This document shows, piece after piece, positions 24,636 to 36,800 of a stretch of DNA of 64,000 nucleotides (positions are counted from its first letter, which is position 1; each line of letters opens with the position of its first letter). Below the pieces are notes generated by a model that saw only the letters and a program-made list of their open reading frames with translations, did no database searches and had not been told where the DNA came from. Origin of the DNA: Antedon mediterranea (taxonomy: Eukaryota > Echinodermata > Crinoidea > Comatulida > Antedonidae). The DNA is taken from assembly GCF_964355755.1 (NCBI RefSeq), contig NC_092678.1, positions 12,808,922 to 12,872,921 on the forward strand, given 5' to 3'. The position numbers were made by a program, and so were the translations under genes.

Positions 24636-26112
24636 TACAGGAGCACGTTAGAAGTAATACTAAAACTCCAAAAGAGAGCTGTAAAATGCACCTTCTCTAA
24701 ATCCAGACAAGTCTCAGAGCCACTGTTTAAGAAACTAAAAATATTAAACGTTTATGATATTTACAAAGTCAACGTCATAGGATTTATGGCAAACGTAAAA
24801 TTCAATGAATCACCACATCACATTTTAAATATTTTTAATTACTGTGACAGTATTAGGCCTACTCATAACCTCAGAACAGAAACTGAATTCGAAATTCCCT
24901 TCACAAGACTAACTTGCAGTCAACAATTTATACACATATATGGACCAAAATTGTGGAAATAATTCACTTGTAATGGTGGTAATAAACCGGTTATCTTAAA
25001 GAAACAAAATAAATGTATAAAAAAACAGTTAAAAAAATACTTTTTATCACTATATGCTGATTAACAGCACCTTTGTTTATTTAAGTTCTATATACTGGTT
25101 CTTATGTAAAAGGGTCCTACAAAAAAACGAAGCTACAGCTTTTTTATGCAGGATCCCTGTTTTCAGTTGTACTGTAATTATGATGTACTGTAATTGATGA
25201 CTAAATAAATGTGGAATAAATGAAATGAAATGAAATAAGAAAATGTGTATAATAAGCTTTTGACCAATACTAATTAACATTAAATTACATTTATTAATAG
25301 TACAGGCTATATGTGACATTTATCCTATGTAACCTTGAAAAAATTCTAATAAAAGGTCTTTTGGTATTTCCTTGTAGCTTTAGGTGTGAATAAATACAAA
25401 AAATTTTTTGCTGCCTTCTAGTTGCTGCGTTAGTGAGATATTGAGGGTCAAAGGTCAGTGACCTTTTGTGGCATTTGATGGCTCATAACTCCTCAACTCC
25501 TGGGTTTAAAAAGACAAATGTTGTGCCTACATCTATGTTTTAGTGGTCAAACAACAAAATAAAGTTTTTGCAAATTTCGGGTTACTTGTGCCATTGGTCA
25601 GATAGTCGGGTCAAAGGTCATTGACCTTTATTCATTAATAACTACTGCTAGTCTAGGACCTTGGTAAGATTTGTATGCATTTAATTTAGGAGAGAATATC
25701 TCAACTGTTATAGGATAATTAGACCCCAAGGAACAACATGGGATATGTGCCAAATTCGTTATCTGGGGCGAACATGCCCAAAATCGGGGTCAAAGGTTAG
25801 AAATGTATGGTTCTTATATCTCGACAACCACTTGTCATACAGATTTGCTTTTGGTGTCAAATTGTTCAGAATATACATATTTATATTCAGTCTAACACAA
25901 CTTTTACCCCAAAAAATGACCGGAAATTCTTTTACTGACCTTTGACCAAAAAATGACCAAAAAAACACATTTTCGGGTTAAATTATTCCATAAAATGTCA
26001 ATGGACACACTATATGGTATAAAATGAAAGCATATACAATATGCTACCCATTGCTACCCAACTTGTATTAAACATTTTTAATTAGGAATATAACTTTATG
26101 GAAAATGTGCAT

Positions 26113-27165
26113 AATTGACTTCAGCATTTAGAATTATTATTAATTTATCTTTATCAACTGGTACGAACTTTCCTGATGATTTGAAGTTGGGTCTAGTTAC
26201 ACTTATTTTAAAGACGCCTTCACATACTTGCATGGCAAATTTTCGATCTATTTCTAATGTCGCTTTCTTATCTAAGATCCTTGAGAAATGCGTTGCTTTA
26301 GATCTCATACATTTTCTTGACGACAATAATCTGTTCAACCCTCTTCAATCAGCATATAAAAAGCGCCACAGTACAGAGTCAGCCATTCTCAAGGTGCATA
26401 ATGATATAATTTTAGCTCTGGATAAAGGTAATTGTCTTTTTTCTGTGTACCTCGACCTGTCGGCAGCTTCTGATACCATGGACTATTCCATTATTATTGC
26501 AAGACTTTCGTTTATTGGTATCCGTGGATCTGCTCTAAATTAGTTCAAGTCATATTTGTCTTCTAGGAAGCAGCAGGTCCAGATTGGTAATGTCAAATCC
26601 GCCTCTATCGACCTGAAATGCGGTGTTCATCAAGGATCAATACTGGGTCCAGTATTGTTTTTAGTTTACACCTCGCCCATGAGTGATATCATTAAGAGAC
26701 ATTGTGTCCAATATCATGTGTACGCAGATGATACATCAGCTTTAATTCAGCAGAGTTTAATGAGGCGAAGTCGGTTATCGAAGCTTGTGTTGTTGATGTT
26801 CAGGATTGGCTAACTAAAAACATGCTCTTTTTAACCCTGGTAAAACAGAAATCTTATTTATTCATTCAAAACACTTCAAGAAATTGGCCATTGCTAGAAA
26901 CATCAATCACATCATCGTTGGAGGTTAGATATATCGGAGTTGTATTTGACTCAGCAATGATTATGTCCAGACATATCAACAACATTAGTAAATCTGATAC
27001 CTACCACCTTCGTAACATAAGATCAATTCGCAAATCCTTAACCCACTCCTCGCTTATTAAACTTGTCCATGCACTAATAACATCACGGTTAGACTACTGC
27101 AATGCCATTTTGTTTGGTCTACCAAATAAAGAACTTAATAAACTACAACTAATTCTTTTCTTTTT
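26113..27165 (+). pseudogene. Non-LTR reverse transcriptase fragment in the foldback loop
   Basis: Consecutive open pieces (26115-26543, 26556-26813, 26822-27165) give a CR1/L2-type reverse transcriptase: ANFRSISNVAFLSKILEK, a DLSAA motif, the GVHQGSILGPVLF motif, the catalytic YADD block and a later LDYCNAILFGL. An in-frame stop at 26541-26543 and at least one frameshift near 26760-26820 show it is dead. Its sequence differs from the remnant at 14076-25240, so it is a separate insertion. Confidence 0.85.
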
Positions 27166-27169
27166 TATA

Positions 27170-27760
27170 CCAAATTTCATTACAACGCTAGAATTATTTC
27201 ACCCAAAATAAACTTACATTAATTTATACTCATTTTTGTCTAAATTTAATAAAATATATGCATATTTTCCAAAAATAACATCACATAATTATATACAAGT
27301 TAGGTAGCATATTGTATGTGCTTTCCTTTGATACCAAATATGTCTTTTCAAACATTTGAATTATTTAATATCATAAATAAACCAAAATAAATTATCTGGT
27401 AATGTATACCCATTTTTGTCAAAAAGCAATAAAATATGCACATTTTTCACCAAAGTAGCATCATAATTACAGATTTGTATTAAAAGTTGGATAGCAATGG
27501 ATAGAATATTGTATGGGCTTTTATTTGATACCAAATAGTTCTTCCAAACACTTATTTAAAATTATTTAACATTATATAAATAAGCACAACAATTACGCTA
27601 CTAAATATTCATTTTTTGTATAAAAGTAATCAAATTAGGCACATTTTCCATAAGATTAGATTCCTAATTAAAAAATGTTCAATATAAGTTGGGTAGCAAT
27701 GGGTAGCATATTGTATATGCTTTCATTTGATACCATACAGTGTGTCCATTGACATTTTAA
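27170..27760. repeat. Imperfect tandem repeat, about 200-bp unit
   Basis: Three degenerate units each contain GTTGGGTAGCAATGGGTAGC-like text, then TTTGATACCA and a TTCAAACA stretch. The last unit is continuous with the right arm of foldback 2, so this looks like internal amplification of the inner part of that arm. Confidence 0.65.
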
Positions 27761-28424
27761 ATAATAATTTAACCCAAAAATGTGTTTTTTGGTCAAAGGT
27801 CAGTAAAAGCATTTCCGGTCATTTTTTTGGGTAAAAGTTGTGTTAGACTGAATATAAATATGTATATTCTGAACAATTTGACACCAAAAGCAAATCTGTA
27901 TGACAAGTGGTTGTCGAGATATAAGAACCACACATTTCTAACCCTTGACCCCGATTTTGGGCATTTTCGCCCCAGATAACGAATTTGACACATATCCCAT
28001 ATTGTTCCTTGGGGTCAAATTATCCTATAACAGTTGAGATATTCTCTCCTAAATTGAATGCATACAAATCTTACTCAGGTCCTACACTAGCAGTAGTTAT
28101 TAATGAATAAAGGTCAATGACCTTTGACCCGACTATCTGACCAATGGCACAAGTAACCCGAAATTGGCAAAAACTTTATTTTGTTGTTTGACCACTAAAA
28201 CATAGATGTAGAAACCACATTTGTCTTTTTAAACCCAGGAGTTGAGGAATTATGAGCCATCAAATGCCACAAAAAGGTCACTGACCTTTGACCCTCAATA
28301 TCTCACTAACGCAGCAACTAGAAGGCTGCAAAAATTTTTTGGTAATTATTGACACCTAAAGCTACAAGAAAATACCAAAAGACCTTTTATTAGAATTTTT
28401 TCAAGGTCAAACTATATATAGCCT

Positions 28425-30230
28425 CTACTATAAAGTAAATATCAATATTTAATCAAATGGTATAAATAAATATATATTAAAATACGCAGAAATCCAGTTT
28501 CAATATGCATAATGTAATGTAATACATTTATTTTTTTTCAAATATTACCATATATTAATAATAATTATATAAGTGCTTCTAAGGTTTATAAAATGAAAGT
28601 TAGTGTATGTGTCATCCACACGCATGCGCAATTCAACTTAGGTAGACTGCAAGACACATCTTATTCTCCCACATTTATATTTACTGATGCACAAAATATT
28701 AGTCATCTCTGTAAATATTAAACAATAAGTATTTTGAATTTGAGTAATATCGATATTTTTTGCGTGGCTATAAACATACTAGCCTACTATTATTCATTTA
28801 ATCACGTGACAACACATTCATTTGATATATAATTAAAGATCACAATTAAAAATGCTTGCTGTTGAATATGCCATGTAACATAATAGGTATTCAGTTTGAC
28901 TAAAAATAGGATAAACAATTTAAAGCAAAAAAAAAAAAATGGCTGCCAGCCAGTGGGTTTCGGTTACATTTAACCGTTTAATTCGTCTCTTTAAAAGTAG
29001 AATTGTTTTGTTTGTTCGTAAGTGAATAACTTGATTAAAACTTCAAAATGGCCTATTCAAAGTCTGAGTTCACGTTTTTTGGGGTTAGGGTTAATAAACA
29101 AGATTTATTATCAATTTTGAATCATATATATTACCAAATATTTTGTTATTGACTAATATTGCTTTGCATTTATAAAATACTGTACATCTGAATACAAATA
29201 TTGCTGAAAAATACCTGCTACATATCATAAAAAGAAAGTGCCAAATATTTCAATAATAGTTATTAGTAATAATATATATATTTTCGTTTAACAAGGTGAT
29301 AAATTTCCTAAATATGTTCTAGTTTCAATATTTAAATACGCAAAATGCAAATATCATAAATACTACATTAAAAAACAATAATGAAATTGTAAACATAGTT
29401 AAATTTTGAAAATACAACAATGGACAAATCGTAATAATTGCGACGCAATTTGAGACGCTAACTTTTAGCAGCAGTCTGTTTTCATTTTCACAACGTTGTT
29501 ATACTTTAGGCCGCTGTCATCATCTGTTAAAGAGATAGAAATTACAATTGTTATTATTACATAATACCATAACTTATTATATTATATGGAATTATAATTA
29601 TATTATTATGTTTATGAAAATGAAAGAAGTTTTTAATATTAGTATTTTTATATATTTTCTTATCATCCTAAGGATGAACATATTGCACACAACGTCTCAC
29701 ACTTTACGAATCATTACAACTCGAACATATTGCACACAACGTCTCACACTGTACGAATCATTACAACTCGAACATATTGCACACAACATCTCACACTGTA
29801 CGAATCATTACAACTCGAACATATTGCACACAACGTCTCACACTGTACGAATCATTACAACTCGAGATGCTTTGACCAAAATTAAATATTACGCAGTACT
29901 TAAAATAATATAGTATTTTTAGTGTATTTCCACATGGATATACTGGCAACGCATTCACAAGCATTTAAAATGAGCTAGCACTTTTGATTTGTCAAATTAC
30001 TTGCGTTGTGCGTAAGTCTTTGCATTGCGCACCAACCATTATATCATTCTTAACTTGTCGTAAGCTTCATAAAAACTTGAACGGACGGAAGTCTGCGTCG
30101 TTTTATTAATTAATGGAAACATTAAACAAAGAATTGACAGGACTTTGTCCGTAAAAAGAAAAACATGTAAATGTAGCTGTATACGGGACCTATTTTTAGT
30201 GATAAAATTAAGGTAACAATAATAACTCAC
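28425..30230. other. AT-rich sequence, no gene recognised
   Basis: Downstream (on the - strand) of the last exon I can place for the lectin-type gene. It holds no convincing exon, so the 3' end of that gene is unknown. It contains a single GGGTTAGGGTTAA near 29081 and the 47-bp tandem repeat at 29677-29864. Confidence 0.5.
29677..29864. repeat. 47-bp tandem repeat, four copies
   Basis: Four near-identical units containing GAACATATTGCACACAACGT and CTCACACTGTACGAATCATT. The short open frame across it exists only because of the repeat. Confidence 0.92.
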
Positions 30231-30853
30231 ATAGCCAGTTCCCCTCATTAGATCCAGCAGTCTTGAAATCTGGCAACGTTTTTGATGAGTCCCACTTGTC
30301 CTTACCGACAAACTGCCAAGTTACTCCATTATCTTTACTGCGCATGTAACTGCGCATATCCTTGTGAATTCCATAGATATGCCCTTTGGATTGGTCCGAA
30401 CCAATAACGTTGTGGAGGTACATTGGCAGTGCTATTGACGAACAATGTAAATTATGTGTATTTAGGTTCAAAGAGAGAGATTTAAACGCAATTTATCAAA
30501 TTCATTTCACTGAACTAAGGTGAAGGCGAACCTACTTTGGATTTTCGCCGATTAAAAAAAAATGGATATGGTTTGAGGCGCTTCTGCTCTTGATTCGATA
30601 TAGGATAGTGGTTTTTGGCAGCTGAAAGTTTTTAAATGTGTAGAGGTCCATGGTTCAGTGCTACCATTGGGGTTAAAAAATATTAAATCATTAAACTCAC
30701 CTTTCCATCTCCCGTTTGGTGGATCATCTTGTACATAACAGGACGGAACAAACTTCTGGGATAGACGTCCATATGAAGGATTACAAGCAAAAATGATGTA
30801 ATTAGCTGGATCGTTCAATTTCTTAGTTATTACAAAACCCCGATCATAATAAT
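30231..30853 (-). CDS. Sushi-like module and following exon
   Basis: Exon 30853-30701 has ITKKLNDPANYIIFACNPSY, PSCY and GRWK, resembling a sushi (CCP) module. Phase links it to exon 30431-30231, which encodes SKDNGVTWQFVGKDKWDSS and ends at GGCTAT/GTGAGT. The donor shows that the gene goes on, but no later exon was found. Confidence 0.6.
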
Positions 30854-33800
30854 CTGTCAACATAAAAATGCAATGTGGGCAATGTATGAGTTAATCGTTG
30901 GTTCTTGAAATAAATTTAAATAATGATACACGTGCTATACATTGCAGTAATAACTGATTTGCATGGTATTTAAAAAAATCATGTGGAATATAAAGTTACT
31001 ACACAAAGACAAGTTCACACATCACTGCATAAAACAAATGTATGGCATTGTATATTAAAGCTCTTTCTATTAGTGGTAAGTGAGTGTGGCATTGCTAATA
31101 ATCGCACGTGCAGGCGTCAACACTAAATACCCAGACTTGGAACGTAGTGTTTTGGATGTTATCAATTATGGCCCCCGTAAAAAAATTCAAAATATTAACT
31201 GATTTGTTTATTAAAGAAAGTACCTGAAACTGGACAGTTACTAGAATCTCTGACACACACAGTATGCTTTCCGTCTTCGCATTTATGGGCACCAGCTACA
31301 CAACAATCGCACTGGTTAGATCCCAAGTCGTAATGGCAGACACATGTCTGAGTATTAGCCCACTTGCTGTATCTCATCACAGTTATGTACTCTTTTTTAT
31401 TTTGTGGTTAGAGTTCAATTTGGTTCCATTTTATTGGACTACACTATTGTAAGAACGTGGTGCTGGTTTGTAGGCCTAAACACTGTTTTACTAAACATTG
31501 AATTGATTAAACTAAGAATACTCAAATAAATCAATGGATCAAATTTGTTTATATAAAATCTTGATTTACTTTGAAACGACCAAATTTGGCGCTTTTCAAA
31601 TTCATTAAAATACAGTAGCTATGTATTCTTTATACTACCTTGAGGCATAGAATATTCACAAATGGCTGGTAAGATAGCGGTACACTCCATAATGTCCCAG
31701 TCTCCAAGATCAGTACTGACGTCGTCTCTTGCGTCATAGATCTCTATATAAGCCGCAGTTCCACAGTCTTTATTCGAGCTTGTCCCGGGTCTGTTAGGTA
31801 GCCATTTTGTATATGACGCTGATGAACCGTCTGTCCACTTGAACTCATCACCCTGTGTGAAAGTTCATGGTATACACTAAAATTGTTTTTTAAATTGTTA
31901 AAATAATTGTTGAATAAACCCACCGATAATAATGAGAAATTTCAGAACACCGTTAACGTAGTAAATGACAAAAATAATGTTTAATTTGTCGACGAACATG
32001 ATAGGACACTAGCCCAATTGCAATCTGATACATTTACACATCCAACTAAAGTAGAACCCCTTAACTTACAACCTTACATTGACTGTGTAGAGAATAACAT
32101 GGGATTAGCAGCCCCATTCCAAATGAAAGAAGAACAAATTAAGGAACAAACTAATCTAATCATGACAGCACCTAATGATTCTAATATTCTAATTCTAATA
32201 TATATATATGACATTAAACCGAGGTAGATTTAAAGCAGGACATTTCCAAGTTTTAGTTTCGTATTCTAAACTGACATCAGCCAAACGTAACACCGATAAT
32301 ACAAAACACGAACCTAATGTTCGCAAATTTTGGTGGAATATTGACGACAGATATAACGATACAGATAAATTGATTAAAGAGATTATTAATAATAAACAGA
32401 TACCGATAAGTAGATCGCCAAAACGATTCATAAAACGTTTGTATGATGCAACAAGTTACTGAATTAATTTTTTTGGCAAGATTTTTTTTTAAAAATTACG
32501 ACATTTGCTAAATTAATGATAGCATAGTCTACGTATTTGATTAGATTTGTTTAGTAATGATGTGATTTCAGTTAAAAGAGAATTGAATTTATGTTTAAGT
32601 ATTGATTTTGTAACGAGTTTTTTGATAAAGATTAATTTTGAATTTTGTCGACCGATCGAAATCGTAATTACCTGTGAATAAAAATGCTTAAATCGATAAA
32701 GTTGTGACGATAACAATATATTGTGAATAAGTTTGTGTTTCATATTTTGAGTCAATTATTGATTTTAGGCTAATCAGCCACAGTTTTCTTGAGTTTTATG
32801 TTTTGATTTGATTGATTTATGTTTGAAGGCCATTAGAACGCGATGAGTTGTCGCACGATCTGAGGTATGTTCAATGTAACATATTATTCTATACGTTTTG
32901 TATTTTTATTTTTAACCGATTTTTGTTTGATTTACGCGAATCCCGTTATTATAGATTAGAGTGCATAATTAACAAGATAATTAACGACTTCGTGACCGAT
33001 GTTCTTTAGTGAAACCCCACCGTTGTGATGTCTTTATTTCGGTAATCCGAGTGTAGCATGCCTCCAAAGCAACGGACCCACAATGACGTCGATCTTGAAC
33101 AACACTTTCGTTTTTTATACATTTTTTTCCAATTTTGTTTTATGAATTCCTGAATTTTATACAAAATTCACTTTTTAATTTTAATTTTTTTTAAGAGAGA
33201 GAAGAGAGAGAGAGAGAGTGAAAGTGATAAGGTTACACTTCAGAGTCAATGGTTTTGGCTAACTCAATTTTGCTTATATGTATAATAATGTTTTTTTTCT
33301 TTTATATAACTTTAATTTTGCATGCCACTAATATAACCATTTTTATATTTTAAATAAATTAGGAAAAAGAAGGAGACAGAGGGATGTAATGCAATGATAT
33401 ACTTTTATAATTAAGAAATCAACCTTTGTATTAGAATTCAACTAAGTTCACGAACTTGGCCCGGAAAGACCAGAGGAGAAATTATCCAGATGTTTTAATG
33501 TTCATTTAGTTCATAATTAAATCCCAAAAGTAAACAGTTTATTTGACCTCTCTAACCGTTCCCATCGTAAAACAATTAGATATTGACAGTTTTTAGCAAA
33601 GATTCAACAGGGCCATTTCATCATTGTAACCTCCCCAGATAAGATCAATCATTCCCACTTAAACACCCCTGGATCAACTTAGGACCAATCATTAGCTCCA
33701 GAAATGATGTAATGACATATGCTAATGAATCGAAGCCAATATACCCCCAAGTTTCCGAAGAGCCCAGACACACCTCACAGCTACTTCTCCAAAAGCAGAC

Positions 33801-36800
33801 CTACACACCTCACACCTCACCGACAGCATCACCGTATCCTCTGTTCCTGTTTCTATATTGTATTGTATTGAGTATATAACGTATTATTGAATAAACAATA
33901 TATGTGTTACTACATTCAAGTTAGTAGAGTCTTCATTACAAGTCAGAAACCTCATAACACCATATTACACTAGTAGTATGAAACGTGTAATAATTTCTAC
34001 TTAAATTCACGTCATTCGATTAGCCATGATATATCTTCAACAATACTTCTTTTATTACATCGTTTTGTTCATGGTATCGTTTTTAAACAATTATTATCCT
34101 TTAAAAGTAATAAATATAAAAATATAATAATATAATATAATACATACTCCAACGTCTTTCAAACCAATCCAATATCTGTAAGGAGATTGTATAGAAACAA
34201 GGCCCCGAAGAAATTGTTGTTCAAAAGCATCTTTGATCGTGACTAATTGCGCATTGTCTGCTTCACAGGCCGCCTTTGCTGCATTCCAAGTTTCTAGCGT
34301 GTCGTTGAACACTCGGTAACACGTTTTCTTGTAAGGTGTATAACCAGGTCGACATACATCTTAGATTTTAAATTTAATAGTATATTAATTCACTTCACAA
34401 AATGATCGGTATTTTCTCTAAAAATGACATTATTACTATAACATCATGGGCAAATTCCAAGATTATAGCGTTACATATTATGTATCACATGTGACGCCTT
34501 TTAGTGCGATTCGGTTTAACATTGCTAAAAGATAAACATATGGCGTGCCATAGGTATACGTGAGCTGGAATCAATGTTGTTGAGCTCGTAAAAAATACAT
34601 AACATAAACAGAAGACTTAGGGCTATGTTAAGACATTTGTGTCATGTATTCGTGATAATAGAAAAGATGTAGATACAGTACGACAAATGTGTACTGTATA
34701 ATTACATTGATTGTAAACGAACAAACAGAAATCAAATGTAATGAAACTAGAAAAGAAACTAAATTAAACGATGTATGCACACATCTAGTTCCAGAATTAT
34801 TTAAGCATGTAATAAATTACCATTCCCTACAGTAACATAGTATCTACATAAACTTTCCAGAATAAGAGTATGTTTAGATTTAAGAAACCATGTATAATTA
34901 ATATAAGAACAATTAGGAATATTCCAGAAGTATACTATTAATAAAAAACTGTAATCCAATAGAGTAATAAGTATAAGGAATGATCTGGAAGGTTATGAAC
35001 ATATTGTATATACATGGAAGTATGACATTTGTAAAGAGGGAGAAGAAGGATTTTTGATTAAAGCATTTATTTTGAAGAAGGTTGGATATTAGATTGTAAA
35101 AGTTATTGTGAAGCCGTTGTTTAAAGTATTTACTGGATTGTTGAAAGTTGTAGTTCGTTGATTGAAATTAATTTTGAGTTATTTTACAACTTTAAGGATT
35201 TCGTTTGTATACTTTTATGTCACAAGGGAGTTCCTAAAGTATTTTCAACCGCTCGAAAACATACGTAAAATGAGTTCGTGACAAAGCTTAGGAGAAATAT
35301 TACAAATCTTTGGATGAGTTTATAGCCAATAACAAACATTTACGCTTATTCATTTACAACGATTTTGTTTTAGGTTCTGAAATGTAACGCTTACCACCAC
35401 ATCCAATATCTGGTCTGTCCGAATACTCAAATTGAAAAGGATTGGTAGAACCTAGAACTTTTGAGCTAACAGTTGAGTACCACAACAAATCAGCCACCCC
35501 GACAAAACGTCGTGTGCCAGGAACACTTTTACCATTTTTGTCGATTCCCAGGCGTACACGGAAAGTTGGCTTTGCGGCAATCTGAATGGTTCCAAGCTGT
35601 AAAATAAATAAAGCCTTACTAAATTTTCTATCGCCCAAGTTAGTATTTTCTTCCTTTTGGAAAACTGAAAATGAAAAAAAAAACACCCACGCCAATCGTG
35701 TTGAAATAAAGTAATTTATGTAGGCCGAAAGAACATCTGTCAAGCCAAGCTTGATTTTTTCCTGGCTGATATTAGACCAACGGTTATTTCTTACTTATTA
35801 TTATCATTCTGAGGAGGATGCTCGAAATATTCACTCTCATCATTCAAAACTTGAAGTAGGTTTCCTTGCATTTTTAACAAGCTTGCTTTGTGGAACCGTA
35901 CATAAATGAATGATATACGGTAACTTTATTGCAGAATAACTTACATTCAATCGAACAGGAGTTGGACCAGGCATACTTGTGTTTACCACTGGCGGCTGCA
36001 ACAGCTCTGTGTATTCCGATTCAATGCTAATATACTGGACATTTTTCGACGTCATTATTGTAAAAGTTACGTCTACCGCTTTTCCTGTTGAGTTCCCATC
36101 ATGCCATATTGCAATCAATAGTATTACATCTTCACTAGAAACATAGACCAGAATACAATATTAATTTGTAAAATATCTAATGATATGTTAATTATAGAAC
36201 ACGGAGAGTGATTTTAGGAATACAAACATGTAATCTAACCGTCAATTCCTTGTTTCCAAATCATTAGTTACGATTAAAGTCATAACAATTTCACCAACGA
36301 TAAACACTCATGAATGTTTATACTTGTCAATTAAATAATGTACATCAAACAAAAAGAATTTTTAGAGATCATCGCTATTTACATTCGTTTTCTAAATACC
36401 AGCATTATTTATAACAGACGTTACCGTATCAGCTACAGTATCATCGTATTGATGGAAGATTAGATGATTAGGAAATATTCTGACGATGATTGTGAATTTG
36501 ATATTATTTAGAATCAGTAGGTTGTTTATATTTGTAACCTTGGCTACCAATCCAGTTTCTACATTTTTGGTTTAGTCTATACTTTTATTATATTAAAATA
36601 AACAGTTTTATCCAAGAAAGACGCATACCGTTTTACTCACCCTTTATAAAATGAATTAGTTTCGTATAAAATCTTAAATGACATCTTCGGTTCTTGGACT
36701 TTGTTAATCAATGTATGGACAGGTACTTCTCCAACCCAGATGTGAGTACCGTCACCAATCTGCATTCCTATTCCTAACCAGTGCTCAGAACCATTGACTA

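Larger units (their letters stand above)
14076..25240 (+). mobile_element. CR1/L2-like non-LTR retrotransposon remnant, split by two insertions
   Basis: Three separated pieces form one reading frame: 14076-14329, 21616-21659 and 24639-24960. They encode the C-terminal part of a non-LTR reverse transcriptase ORF, recognisable by FLGVILNGNLNWK, PHLQYGNLILGN and GPKLWK. A 3' UTR with an ATGAA-type tail ends near 25230. The 5' part of the element is missing, as is usual for these elements. The BEL/Pao element occupies the first break (one copy of its 5-bp target duplication excluded), and the foldback element 21660-24635 occupies the second. Confidence 0.8.
25305..28424. mobile_element. Large foldback element 2, related to element 1
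   Basis: Inverted arms at about 25305-26110 and 27620-28424 match over long stretches, including CCTTGAAAAAATTCTAATAA at the outer end and its complement at about 28384-28405. The arms share phrases with foldback 1 (TTTCCGGTCATTTTT, GTGGTTGTCGAGAT), so the two belong to one larger family. The loop carries a reverse-transcriptase fragment and a tandem repeat. The exact termini and target duplication were not resolved. Confidence 0.75.

Noticed and set aside
24390-24640. N-terminal part of the 190-codon ORF at 24390-24962
   Set aside because: Codons before 24636 belong to the foldback arm; only the later part is retroelement protein.
29078-29092. Telomere-like TTAGGG
   Set aside because: Only one or two units; no array.
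29548-29913. 121-codon ORF
   Set aside because: Runs through a 47-bp tandem repeat and AT-rich flank; no family resemblance.
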